Assembly (NCBI GenBank): GCA_014904845.1
Contig: MU119336.1
Coordinates: 62,001-126,000 of the forward strand
Direction: 5' to 3'
From: Acephala macrosclerotiorum
Taxonomy: Eukaryota; Ascomycota; Leotiomycetes; Helotiales; Mollisiaceae
Length of the DNA: 64,000 nucleotides
A program made the translations under genes and the position numbers. Positions 23,063 through 34,455 of the stretch are shown piece after piece (within the stretch, counting starts at the first letter, position 1; the number at the start of each line of letters is the position of its first letter). The notes beneath the pieces are model-generated. The model ran no database searches. It was not told where the DNA came from and saw only the letters and a list, made by a program, of their open reading frames with translations.

Positions 23063-23453
23063 CACGTGCTTTAGTCCAAGCGTTTCCTTATTAAACTCTC
23101 GATTTTGGGTGAGGAAAGCTCGGACCATAGCACGTGATAGCTTATTACCGCTCCTTCGTATATAGTGGGACGTCCCTCGTACTTCGCGCCATGCCCTGCC
23201 TTTAACGACTCGAACTTTGAAATAATATAAAACTTTTAATCGCACCGGCTCCGCCGGCGCGAGTAGGGGCGTTGAACTTTACGGAGAGCGCTAAATGCCA
23301 AAAGCGACACATCTTGGCGTTTCTTGGCACAAAAACGTGACTTTGATTTCACGTGTTATTACGTAAACTCTACGTGGTCTTTTTTTTCCCTAGCGGGATA
23401 ACCTTTAACTACCGTCAAAGGCATACTCCCAAGATTTTCCCCTCGATCACGTG
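23063..23453. promoter_or_regulatory. Cluster of four CACGTG E-boxes
   Basis: CACGTG occurs at 23063-23068, 23131-23136, 23350-23355 and 23448-23453, upstream of the protease-like gene. E-boxes are bound by bHLH factors such as Cbf1/CPF1 in fungi. The first two lie in or next to the repeat-derived sequence, so the cluster may partly reflect transposon content. Confidence 0.4.
23131..23240 (+). repeat. Direct repeat, left copy
   Basis: The stretch from 'agtggga' near 23165 through 'gcctttaacgactcgaactt' to the A/T run ending in 'ttttaat' near 23240 recurs at about 26131-26218 in the same orientation. Most differences are C/T or G/A, with the right copy carrying more T. CACGTGA precedes both copies at a similar distance. 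Confidence 0.7.
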
Positions 23454-23857
23454 CTTAGAAAAGTGTGGTACCGAGGTAATAGTTCCCATAGCTTTATCGC
23501 GTGCATTTGTTAAAAACTCCTACCTAGTCTAAATTAAAATCTTAGGTCAGATTTCTTAGAAAAGACTTGAGATTGTAAAATAAATAAAATATCGATAGTT
23601 CTTTTTTTCAGTTCACGCTATTGCTGTCCGAGTTATATAACTGGTATCTTTTCCTAATATCTCCTTGAAGATATCCTCATCTTCACCTTATAAGATTCAC
23701 TAAACTTGGCATCAGAGTCAGTCTATTGGTACGTGATTTTTCGTGTTATTAGTAGTCTAACTTTCGCGTTATAAAACCCGAAATTCGACCTTGACCCCCC
23801 TTTTTCAAACCTCTGACTTCATCCTACACTACCGCGTTCACATCGCCTTCATTCAAA

Positions 23858-25841
23858 ATGAATTCTCCCACGAAACGAGCAGTCAGCGCATCTGCTGAGA
23901 ATTCTGTACCGTCAAGACGCAAGAAGGACAAATCTGATGAAAACACAGAGTCTACTGAAACCCAACACACCGACTTCACAAATATCACATCCCCAAGCGC
24001 ACACGACGTCGAGAAGATGGATATAAAAGGCAGAGAGGAAGACATCGAGTACTACGCAGGCCTCACCGGCAATCTCAAACTTCTGGCACGTGGCACTAAG
24101 CCAAAGTCACAGCGACCAATGATCCCAGACCCATACGGCAACCCAGGGGTTGTACCAGCCCCGAAAAATGCCTACGTAGTAGGTGGACATCCGATTGCCG
24201 AGAAACTCGAAACTGGGTTAAGACAAGAAATGAAGGACATCTTGGAGGCAATGAATCCCTCGAGGTGGATATCAATAGACTTCTTGAGACTTGGGTACTC
24301 AGAAATCGAAAAGGAAAACCCCGTTATTGTTTTCGTGACTGTACAAGAAGGAGAAATATCGCAGGAAGAAGGAAAGAGGGTAGTTCAAGAACTGGAAGCC
24401 GCCTGCGTCCGGTAAGTTCACGATGCGTCAAAAGCACATAGTCCACGTTCCTTGTTGTCATTGCTAACACTATCTAAGCCTTGATCTCAATGATGTTGAG
24501 GTCGAGATGGTGGAGGGCCGTCGAATGCTTTCTGCTGGGCTCCACGATATCCCCGAGCTTTTACCAGACCAGAGCAACGTTCCACTCGTAGGAGCTTCGA
24601 TCGCGGTGGCCCGAGAGCATGTTGAAATCGAAGCCGGATGCGGCACTCTAGGTGGCTACGTGATGGTAGATGGGGTGACCTATGGCTTAACCAACCAGCA
24701 TGTCTGTTTAGGGTCCGACCGATACAGTGCTTTTCCCACGGAATCGGAAAGGGGAAAGATCATGTGGATAAGCCAGCCCGCGGTAAAGGACTTCGATATC
24801 AATATGGAGACTCTAAAAACCAATTTGGCTGTTCTGAGAAAAGCAAGAGTACCGGATCAGGCCAACATCGCTATGATTGAGAATCGGATCCAACGCCTGG
24901 AAGATTTGAAGTCAAACGGTCTCAACATTGGATACCTATACAAAACCTCTGGGATTCGTGTTTGCGCCCCTGTTGCCGACGAGGTGCGAGGGAAGCCATC
25001 TAGGCTTGATTGGGCTCTGATCGCATTGGAAAACCCGATCAGAATTCCGAATCAAGGGGTTTTGCTTAACGAAGTCAGTAAAATCCTAATTTCCCTACTG
25101 GCGCCAGAATAAAATTAGCTAATAATACCATAGGTACCCAGCTATGCGCTACTTCGGGAGACCAACATGCCCCAGTATGTCAAGGCTGCTGGATTTGAAG
25201 AGGGTATTGGGAGTGAGGAGCCTGAAACTCTAGACGAGGAAGTGAAGTACTTGACATCCGAAGACTTACCAGAGTGCCTTAAGAGAGGCCTCACATGTGA
25301 TGAGATCCACTATAAGCAGGCTGCAGCTGAAAATGAAAGGATGAAGTATGTTGTGTGGAAATGTGGTAGGACCACTCACTTTACATACGGGATTTCGATG
25401 GATATCCACTCAACAATCAAATGGACAGACAACGACGAATTGAATCCGTTGATCTCCGAAGAATGGGGAATCAAGGATCGAATTACCAATGGCACCTCAA
25501 GTTTCTCGAAAAAGGGAGACTCAGGGTCTTTGGTTTGGGGTACGGATGGATATGTCGCAGGGTTGGTCTGGGGAGGGAAATTTGAGACATTTCTAAGTTA
25601 TGTCACGCCCATCGAGGTCGTCCTTGAAGACATCAAAAATGTTTGTGGGGCTAAGGAGGTCAAACTGGTAGCGAGCCCTGAGGACGATAAGGTTTTCGAA
25701 AAACCACAACAGGCTAAAGTTGCTATTGAGGTAGACGTCAACGCACCTTTTCCATTCGACGACGCCTTTGCCATGGGGAATTTCGAGGAAATGGATGAGG
25801 ATGCGATGGAGATCGATGAGGGAATTGGAAAGCGTAGATAA
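23858..25841 (+). CDS. Trypsin-fold serine protease-like protein
   Basis: Three exons: 23858-24411, 24479-25073, 25134-25841; 1857 nt, 618 residues. The second donor is GTCAGT, weaker than the first (GTAAGT). The N-terminal 60 residues are charged and nuclear-localisation-like ('SRRKKDKSDENT'). A chymotrypsin-like triad can be read: His in 'GLTNQHV' (about 259), Asp in 'RLDWALIALE' (about 362), Ser in 'KKGDSGSLVWG' (about 513), followed by 'GYVAGLVWGGK'. The long spacings and T-N-Q-H-V / G-D-S-G-S-L motifs resemble the NAL1-like plant/fungal trypsin-like group more than secreted trypsins. There is no signal peptide, so it is probably intracellular. The substrate is unknown. It lies alone between AT-rich stretches and is flanked by a direct repeat, yet is intact. 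Confidence 0.75.
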
Positions 25842-26044
25842 TAATAGGAGCTGGGGCCACCACATAACCGAGATCTCGTGCCAAATCCCGTCCCTATCAA
25901 AATCCCACTTTATACAAAACTTTTGTTGGTACTACCAGGGTCCCATAGCTTTAGACTAGTACCCGTATCACGTAGTCACTCGATGGTGCACTGTATGATG
26001 TAGGTTTGTAGTCTTCTGGTGGTCTTCTCTCTAGCTAAAGGGCC

Positions 26045-26078
26045 GGAAGTTGAGGTTATATACTCTCAACTTCCGAGG
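26045..26078. other. Perfect short inverted repeat (hairpin)
   Basis: CGGAAGTTGAG and CTCAACTTCCG are separated by a ten-base AT-rich loop, about 200 bp after the protease-like gene. It could be a transposon terminal structure or a transcript hairpin; no T-run follows. Confidence 0.55.
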
Positions 26079-26089
26079 TCACATGACAT

Positions 26090-26218
26090 GCTCACGTGAC
26101 GATATATATGTCCCGACAACTTTAATAATTAATAGTGGGATGTCTTTCGTGTCTCGCGCTATACTTTGCCTTTGACGACTTGAATTTAGAAATTAAAAAT
26201 AATATAAAATTTTTAATA
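26090..26218 (+). repeat. Direct repeat, right copy
   Basis: The partner of 23131-23240, in the same orientation: 'agtggga' near 26132, 'gcctttgacgacttgaattt' in the middle, then an A/T run ending 'ttttaat'. It has more T at positions where the left copy has C, the direction expected of RIP. It continues directly into AT-rich sequence. Confidence 0.7.
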
Positions 26219-26409
26219 TAAAGTTTTTATAATTTTTTTTACGTGAAATTAAAATTATTTTATAAAAGAGTTTTACGATTTAAATTACGAAGTATTAAAT
26301 ATTAAAAACGAAATTTAATTTTTTTAAAAATATTACGTATTATTATATAAATTTTATATAAATTTTTTTAATTATTATTAAAAATATTATAAAATAATTA
26401 ATAATATAT

Positions 26410-26667
26410 TGTAGAAGGGCAATGGAGCACAAAGCAAAAAGGCCCAACCGTAGGTCAGTTCGTCTTAGCCAGTGGGCTAGACTCATCCGAAGTAATCCGT
26501 AATCCGTAAATCAATCAATCAATCAGTCAGAGTAGAAGTAGAAAGGGTTGTTGATTAGTCTATAGTGAGCGAAAGCTCCTTATGTACTAGAAGACACGTG
26601 ACCAGCACTGCCCTCGAAACTAGCTATTTACAAGGATTTTGAAGGGAGAGCATATAGCCCCACCACA
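26410..26667 (-). mobile_element. Solo LTR of a retrotransposon
   Basis: On the minus strand this 258-bp block begins TGTGGTGGGGC and ends CCCTTCTACA, the TG...CA termini of an LTR. The flanks share ATAT (26406-26409 and 26668-26671), compatible with a 5-bp target duplication blurred in AT-rich DNA. Base composition is normal, unlike the AT-rich sequence on both sides. No tRNA-complementary primer site, polypurine tract, gag or pol lies next to it, so it is a solo LTR left by recombination. The class (Copia or Gypsy) is not decidable. Confidence 0.65.
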
Positions 26668-26899
26668 ATATTTAAAAAACAATTTAAAAAATTTTATTTT
26701 ATAAAAAAAAAATAATATAATTAATTTTAAATATTAATATTATATTTAATAAATAATAATAAATTAAAAATATTATTTAAATAATTTATAATAATTTAAA
26801 TTAAATTTGTTTTAAATTTTTTAATAATTATATATATATATATTATATTATATTATATTTAAAATTTGAATATTATTATATAATTTTTTTTATAATTTA

Positions 26900-28120
26900 A
26901 AATATTTTTTTCGTTTTAAAAAAAAAATTCGTTCGTCGATTATAAACGAATTAATTAATAAATAAAAAAAATTTTTATTATAAAAATAAATAAATATATA
27001 TAATATAAATAATAATTAAAATAATAATTTATAAATAAAAAATTCGATTATATATAAATAGAAATTACATACGTAATATATAAATATAAAAACGTTTTTA
27101 TAAAAAATTATAAAATTTTTAATTTTAATAATTTATTTTTATTTTAAATTTTAAATTAAAAACTTTTAATTTAAATATTTTATAAATATTTAAAATTAAT
27201 ATAATTATTAAAATAATATAATAATTTAAAATTTTATCGAGTAATAAAACTTAATAAATTAATAAGTTTTTTAATATTTAAAATATAAACGTATTATAAA
27301 TTTTATATTAAATTTTTTTTTTAAAATTTTCGTTTTTTATATTAAATTATTATAATCGATTTAATTAATTGAAATTATTTTTTTTAATATATATTTTAAA
27401 AAGAAATTTTTTAATTTTTTTTTTTAAAATTATATAATTATAAAATTAAAATAAAATAAATTTTAATATATTATTATTTTAACGTTTTAAATAAAATTTT
27501 TTTTTTAAAATTCTCGTTTTTTATATTAAATTATTATAATCGATTTAATTAATTTAAATTATTTTATTTAATATATAATTTTAAAATTTTTTAATATTTA
27601 AATAAACGTTTAAATATTTAAAATAAAAACGTATTTTTTTTAATAAAATTTTAAATTATATTAATTTTTTTTTTAAAATATTCGTTTTATATTTAATTAT
27701 TACGATTAATTCAATTAATTATAAAAAAATTTTTATTAAAATTTTTTTTTTAAAATTTCAATTAAAAATTATATAATTAATATAAATTTTTTAAATATTT
27801 ATACAATTTAAAATTTTAATACTTTAAATAAAAATATATTTAAAAATTTTATAATTATTATTTTTATAAAATATAATTATATTTTATTAATTTATATAAT
27901 AAAAAATTAATAAAATCGTTTAAAATTTAAAATTTAATAATATTTAATTAAATTTTAATTTATTTACGAGTTTTATAAAATTTGAATTAATTAATAAATT
28001 ATAATTATAATAATTATTATTATTTTAATTATTAATATTTTTTAATTTATTTTTATAAAAATTTTAATAAATTAATTAAATTGTTTTATTTAAATATTTT
28101 AATTAAAATTTAATATTATT
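26900..28120 (+). repeat. Left arm: RIP-mutated copy of the 50.34-51.42 kb repeat
   Basis: Base-by-base match with a fixed offset over long runs: 50558-50577 aligns with 27210-27229, and 50581-50600 with 27233-27252 (offset 23348). Nearly all differences are C-to-T or G-to-A. The hairpin at 50341-50400 corresponds to about 26918-26972; the two tandem GC-rich units correspond to 27.3-27.8 kb. The match ends near 28.10 kb with the counterpart of 51.25-51.31 kb. Confidence 0.85.
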
Positions 28121-30649
28121 ATTATTATTATTATTAAATTTATAATTCGTAATAATCGTTAAATTATAAAATTATTTTAATTATTATATTAATTAATTAA
28201 AAAATTAAATAATAATTTTTTTCGTTTTAATAATAATATTTTCGTATTTTTATATTCTTATTATATTTTTATAATCGCTTGAAAATATTACTCGTATAAC
28301 GATCACGTAACGAATTAATTTGTTTTTATAATTTAAATATATAAAACTTTTAATATAATTTAATAAAATTCGTTAAAATATTATTAATTTATATTTAATT
28401 TTTATTTAATATATTTAATTTCGTAATTTAATCGTTTTAAATTATTTAATATTTTATACTCGCGATTTTAAATCGTTTTTTATTAAAAAAACGTTAATAA
28501 AAATTAATTTTTTTCAATTATTTAATTATAATATTAATATTTCAAATTAAAATTAAAATTTATTTTTATATTTATTTTTTTATATAATAATTTATCTATT
28601 AAAATTTTTATTTTATTTTATATAAATTTATTAAAATATATAATATATATTATTTTAATATTATATTTAAATTTCGTATAATAATAATCGAAATTCTCGT
28701 ATTAATTATAATATAATAAATTTTTTTTTTAAACGTTTTTTATTTATTTCAATTCTCGTTAAAATAATATACAATAATTTTCAAATTTAATATTTAATTT
28801 TTTATAAAATTTTAATATTATATTATTATATTTTTTTTTATATTTTTTATATTTATATTTAATAATTAATTTTATTATTTAAATTTGTAATATTTAATTT
28901 AATTCGTTGAATTTTATAAATATATATTCGATTTTTTTGTATTTAAATTATTTTTTCTAAAAAAATATAATATATATATTAAATATTTTATATTAATATA
29001 TTTATTTTGAAATTATAATATTATAATATATTATTTTTATACTCGTTATTATACTCGTAATATAAATCGTTATTTTATTATCGATTTATATTTTATAATA
29101 ATTTTTATTATTACGATTTTTATACGTAATTATTATAATTTATTTTTTATTCGAATTCGAAAATTTTTATTTATTAAAAAAATATTTATTAGTATTTTAT
29201 ATTTATAATTTCGAATTATTTTTTTTATTTTAATAATCGCGAAATAAAATAATTCGATTTCGATTTTTAATCGTATTTTTTTAAAATAAAAATTTTTCGT
29301 ATACGCGTTTTTTAAAATTTTTTAATTAACGTATTATTTTTTTTATAAATATATTTAATAAAATAATATTTAATTAATTTTTTTATTTTTAATCAAAAAT
29401 TTTTTTTTCGTTTTTTTTTTTCAAATAAATTTTTATATTTAATATTTTTAATTCGTAATTCAAAATTAAATTTAATATAATTTTATAAATTAAAAATATT
29501 TAAAAAAAATTTTACAAATTATTTTTTTTTATTTTTTATTTTATTTAATTTTTTTTTATTATAATTTATTATTATATAATAATTATAATAATATTATATT
29601 CGTAATAATATTTCTTTTTTTTAATTATTAAATTTTTTTAATTTACGTTTATAATATATTTAAATAAATTTATTATTAATATAATTTTATTATATTTATT
29701 TTTTACATATATTTTAAAATTTAATTTTTTATTTAATATTACGTTTAAATATTTAATTTAATTTTTAATTTTTATTATTAAATTAATTAATTATTTTTAT
29801 TTTTTAAAATTAATAAACTCGTTTTTAATTAGTTTAATATATAAATTCGATTTTTTTTTAATATTTTAATAATTTTTTTAATTTATTATTTTTAGATTTT
29901 TATTATATATTAATATAATAATATCGTTTACGTAAATTATTATACGTAAAAACTTTTTAACAAATATTATTAATATAATAAAAAAAATTAATAATATTAA
30001 TAATTATTATAATAAATTATTATTTAAAATAATAAAGTTTTTTTTATTTATTTTTTTACGAAATATAATAATTTTATTCATTATAAAATTTATTATTTAT
30101 TTAATAATTTATTTTAAAAATTTTCGTTATAATTTTTAAAATTATTATATTAAATATTTTTTTAATATTTATAAAAATTATTATTATTATTTGTTTATTT
30201 TTGTAAATTTTTTAATTATATTTATAATAATTCGTATAAAATCGATTACGTTTTTTTATATAATATTATTTATATAATAACGTTTTAATTATTTGTTATT
30301 TATAATTATATAATTAAATTTATTTATTATAATTTTTTTAAATTTTTTTTTTATTTTAATTTAAATATTAATATTAAATTATATTTTTTAAATTAATATA
30401 TTTTTATTAAAATAATTTTATTAAATAATTTTATTATCGTTTTATTAATAAAATTTTATATAAATTTAAAAATCGATATAATTATATTATTTGAATTTAT
30501 CGTTGTAATAATTGAATTTATTATAATTTTGTAATTTTTTTTTTAAATTTTAATAAATAAATTAATAATATTATTATAATTTTTCGTAATTAAATTATTA
30601 TTAATTAAAATTATTTATTTTTTTATTAATATAATTATTTATTTTATTT

Positions 30650-31500
30650 TAACATATATTAATTTATTTTGAAATTTATTAATCGTTCGTTTTAAGAACT
30701 AATATTAATTTTTATTAAATCACGTGTAATTTACGTAATACGAGTTATTTCAATTATAAGCGATTTTGTTTAAATTTAATCGAAGTACTCAAATGTAATA
30801 ATTTGATTAATTTATTAAAAAATTCTATTATTATGTAATTTTGAATTAATATGTAATTATTTTAATAAAAAATATTAAAATTTTAATTTTATTATATTTA
30901 TATTTATAATATATTAATTAATTCAAATTATATAAAATTTATAAATAAATTGAAACTCAATTAAATATTATTAATTTTTAAGTTTTAAACGATTTTATTA
31001 ATTCGTTATTACGCAAATCAAATAAAATATAATTATACTTAGTAAAAATAGCGATTATAAAAATTTTTTAAATGTGTTTTTATTTTAAGCATTTATTTAT
31101 TTAAGTATTAAATATTATTATAATTGTACAATTTTTAAAAAAAAGTTTTAAAAAGTTTTTTTCTAGAATTATATATTAAAAAAAATAATTCAAATTAATT
31201 AAATTGATCGTAATAATTCGATATAAAAACGAAAGTTTTAAAAAGTTTTTTTTTAATATAAAACTTTAAAAATATTAATATAATAAAATTCTATTTTTAT
31301 TAGTTCTATAGTTACGTAATATTTAAAAAAAGTTTTAAAAAGTTTTTTTTTAATAAATATAATTATAATAAATATTTATAATTAATAGAATTAATTATAA
31401 TAATTTAATATAAAAAACGAAAATTTTTAAAAAAAAATTTCTAATATAAAACTTTATTAAAAGTACGTTTTTATTTAAAGTATTAAAACATTTTATTAGT
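30650..31500 (-). repeat. Right arm: inverted RIP-mutated copy of the same repeat
   Basis: Read on the minus strand, 31.5 down to 30.65 kb follows 50.63 to 51.40 kb. Anchors are 'ttactaagt' then 'tattttatttgatttgcg' (parent 51065-51105), CACGTG near 30.72 kb (parent 51343), and 'tattagttcttaaaacgaac' near 30.70 kb (parent 51364-51383). It is less mutated than the left arm in places. The outer limit is uncertain, between 31.5 and 31.75 kb. Confidence 0.8.
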
Positions 31501-31990
31501 TTAATCAAATAATTCGAATTATAATTTTTATTATTTTTAATAATAATTATTTTAATATTTATTTTTTAATTTTACGTTTATTTTATTTAATTATATAAAT
31601 AAATAAATACTTTTTTTTAAAAAAAAAACAAATAAAATTGAATTATTAATATTAAATTAAAATTTTAATATTTTGTAATTTGTTTTTAAACGTATTAATA
31701 AATTTTATTTGATTTATAATAAAATAATAAAAATTCGAAAATTCGAAATAGAAAATTAAATCGAAAATTTAGCATTTCATTAAACTCGCTTATAGCGCGC
31801 GCGATACTAGCTTTGTTCTAACTTTAAAATTGCCGATTGATCAGATTTTAATTTAAAGCTTTTTGCGTTACTTCGAACGAAGTCGCATTTAATTACGTAT
31901 TAATCAAATTAATATAATATAATCATGATTAACTTGATTAGATTTAGATTAGATTATAATTAATAGTATATTTTTATGATTAAATTATAA

Positions 31991-32300
31991 TTAACGACCC
32001 ATAATCTAATTTAATCTAATCATTTATCACGCTGACGGGGCTCACTTCGTATTGGACATCTCGGAATAGTTCTCCAATATCACCCCTTCCACCCTTCACA
32101 TTTCTTCCAAAGTACAACGTGGACACTACAACATGTCAATTGGGGCGAGATCTGGCCCATTCTATTCATTCATTCCGCTCTCGTCGGGGAAAGGCGAGCT
32201 TGGAATCCCTCTCCTCCTGAGTTGAAGTCCCAGACTCATAGGCCGCTAGGCGTGGTCCCAAATTCCCAAACATCCTCCAACTAACTCTTCTCCCTCAAAC
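31991..32300. other. Edge of the AT-rich island
   Basis: Normal-composition DNA returns here; it would hold the promoter of the decayed gene at 32301. Just upstream (31.92-32.01 kb) are short imperfect repeats of 'attaga' / 'tctaat' type. Confidence 0.4.
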
Positions 32301-33467
32301 ATGCCGACCTTTCAGGAGCTTCCGAATGAACTTGTCACCAGAATATTGTGCTCGTCTACCAAGGAGAATGAAAAGGATATTTCAAGTCATCTGACAGCCC
32401 TTTGTTCATTGTCGAATACTTGTTGTTGGTTCTACTTCTTGGTACAATCATTCATTTTCAAGAATATCTCTTTGACTTTGAATCGCGGGAAGAAGGAGAC
32501 TGAACAGAACCATCTATCGAACGAACCGGGTTGTCTCGAAAATTTGCAACGAAAAAACTCTATTTCAAACTCATGAAAAAAGACCGGAAACCCAAGAGAT
32601 GCGCTCTATTCCCACGAAGCGTACAAGAGAATCAGAATCTTGCACGCATAGTCCAGAATATTACAATCTCCTGGGCAATGGCGACCAGGATACGCATGAA
32701 AAAGCAAACCAGATGTTGAGGCTGCTGCCAAGTCTTACAACACTCACCATCCACACCATGGAGGACGACATTCCTTTTCGACCACTATTTTTGCAGTGGA
32801 ATACCTTTGCCAATCTTCAGACTGTCAAATTGAGGCATGAGTTTCTATCTCTAGATAATGTACAAAGATTTACGCTTCTCTATAATGTGGAGCATATAAT
32901 CGTCAGGTCCTAGTTCCTTGGAAAACCTCTACGTCTAGTGGATTCGACAAAATATTCATCTTTGTCAAGCTTGAATCTGGATCCTGCTTATCGTATGCTG
33001 CCTGATGCACTACGCGAAGTCCTCAAAATGTGCTCGAAAATCCGAACCCTCCACTGCGCGCTTCCTGGGAGTGGCATTGCACACCCCACGCGCGGTACCT
33101 GTCAATACCTCGCAGCTTCACTGTCACCCGTGTGTATAGCTGATTTGTTGGCTTCTTCGAGCAAATCCTTGGAAGTGGCCGAATTACAGCGAGGCTGAGG
33201 GCAGTGGCCAAGCTCGGACGGCTCCAGGATGGACTTGAGTTTGATGAAAGCACTCAAGAATATTACTTGTCCCGCAGAAAGTTTTTTTTTTTTTTCGACT
33301 CTGGTGCGCCATATGCTACTCGGTTGGGCTTGTTCAAATTCCTTCCACAAGCTTTAGAGAACTTGGCGGTAGATTCAAGAGACATTTCCAATCTGTCTTC
33401 AATTCCCAGCATCGATGGGACAATCAAGCAAAAATTGAACAAGGAAAGCCGAGATAGCGCCTACTAG
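32301..33467 (+). pseudogene. Decayed F-box/LRR-like gene
   Basis: The ATG at 32301 starts an F-box-like N-terminus ('FQELPNELVTRIL', later 'TALCSLSNTC'). The frame closes at 32576, and the protein-like signal moves to another frame (32599 onward: 'MLRLLPSLTTLTIHTMED', LRR-like). That frame is cut by TAG at 32911-32913 and TGA at 33196-33198, with 'ALREVLKMCSKIRTLHCALP' between them. After a T homopolymer near 33281-33297 the signal moves to a third frame ('LPQALENLAVDSRD'). At least four lesions make it a pseudogene. It lies directly beside the AT-rich island. F-box proteins recruit substrates to SCF ubiquitin ligases; this copy is not functional as read. Confidence 0.6.
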
Positions 33468-34455
33468 AATCCGAATACGGCCGACTATCATTCTCATTCA
33501 TCTAGCTGGATTTCGAACGCGCTCACGGGCTGTTCTCCTGGCATGTCCCGGTGGATGATGGCGCGGGAGACGGCACCCCGAGACAGTTGAACTGGGAGGA
33601 CCTTTCCTGACTGTTCGAATTAGCCACGAGAAAACCTATCTATACACCTCGCCTTACGATAATCCATTTGCGGGACTACGTTGGTGGAGATGTTCGGAGC
33701 GAATATTTGAGTCTCCCATGCATGCTGGCTCAATACTTCGATGGAGCCAACATACGTGTAACTGCATCAGTCAATATGGGCGTTCGAGTCCAGTACCACC
33801 TTAAAATGAGCAATTGTTCCCTGCCAATATATCGATAGTCACGAATATGGCTTCTCTTCATCCACACATCATTCGAAGAATATCATACTCAAATCCGCTA
33901 AAGGCACGTTCTGATCTCTAGCACCGACATCGCTTTTACAGCTTGCCCGTAGGGAATGCAGGTTCTGTGGGCTGTGGTAGCATTCTCTGTGCAATATGGT
34001 TTTTCTCGCTTTTGTTGCAAGTCATTTCTTAATTCTTTGCTGAGGAGCTTGCTAGCAACTGTTTCCAGTTCGAGGACGCTTCTCGGGTTAACAGTTATTT
34101 TCGTATTTAATTTTATACGGACGTGTTTGTGAGTCAAGATATAGCCTATGAATGCGAATTACTGGAGCAGAAGAGGTGAGGGGTGGTTGTTGTTTGATGG
34201 GTTTTTGGGTCGTACAAATGTCCCGTTACTCCTGGGACTTTCTCAACTGTAAATGTCTGAAGAAGAATACTGACTGGGAGATTAAGACTAGCAATAAAAC
34301 TGAAGATCATGTTCAAAGAGGCATTCTTTATCATTTATGTTGACTTCATTGCACGAGCTTCCCTAGCTACTAGCGAGTCCCTCCCTCACTCCTCACGTCC
34401 GCGAATCCTCCCTTCACGCCCAAAACTCCCTGTCCACCTATTTGCCCTTTCATCA
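33468..34455. other. Intergenic, nothing recognised
   Basis: About 990 bp between the decayed F-box-like gene and the 3' end of the G1 peptidase gene. Short frames only. It may contain the tail of the decayed gene. Confidence 0.35.

Larger units (their letters stand above)
26668..31990. repeat. AT-rich RIP island
   Basis: About 5.3 kb of extremely AT-rich DNA with no gene-like frame on any strand. Residual C and G are mostly in CpG. The left (about 26.90-28.12 kb) and right (about 30.65-31.5 kb) parts are inverted relative to one another, and both align by C-to-T and G-to-A changes with the normal-composition sequence at 50.34-51.42 kb. The centre (28.12-30.65 kb) has no recognisable source. 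Composition begins to normalise after about 31.75 kb. This fits a large transposon with long inverted ends destroyed by RIP. Confidence 0.85.

Noticed and set aside
28100..28135. (ATT)n tract as an independent microsatellite feature
   Set aside because: It lies inside RIP-mutated DNA where such runs arise from composition alone.
26668..31990. Mitochondrial DNA insertion as the source of the AT-rich island
   Set aside because: The arms match nuclear repeat sequence at 50.3-51.4 kb through transitions, and no mitochondrial gene fragment was recognised.
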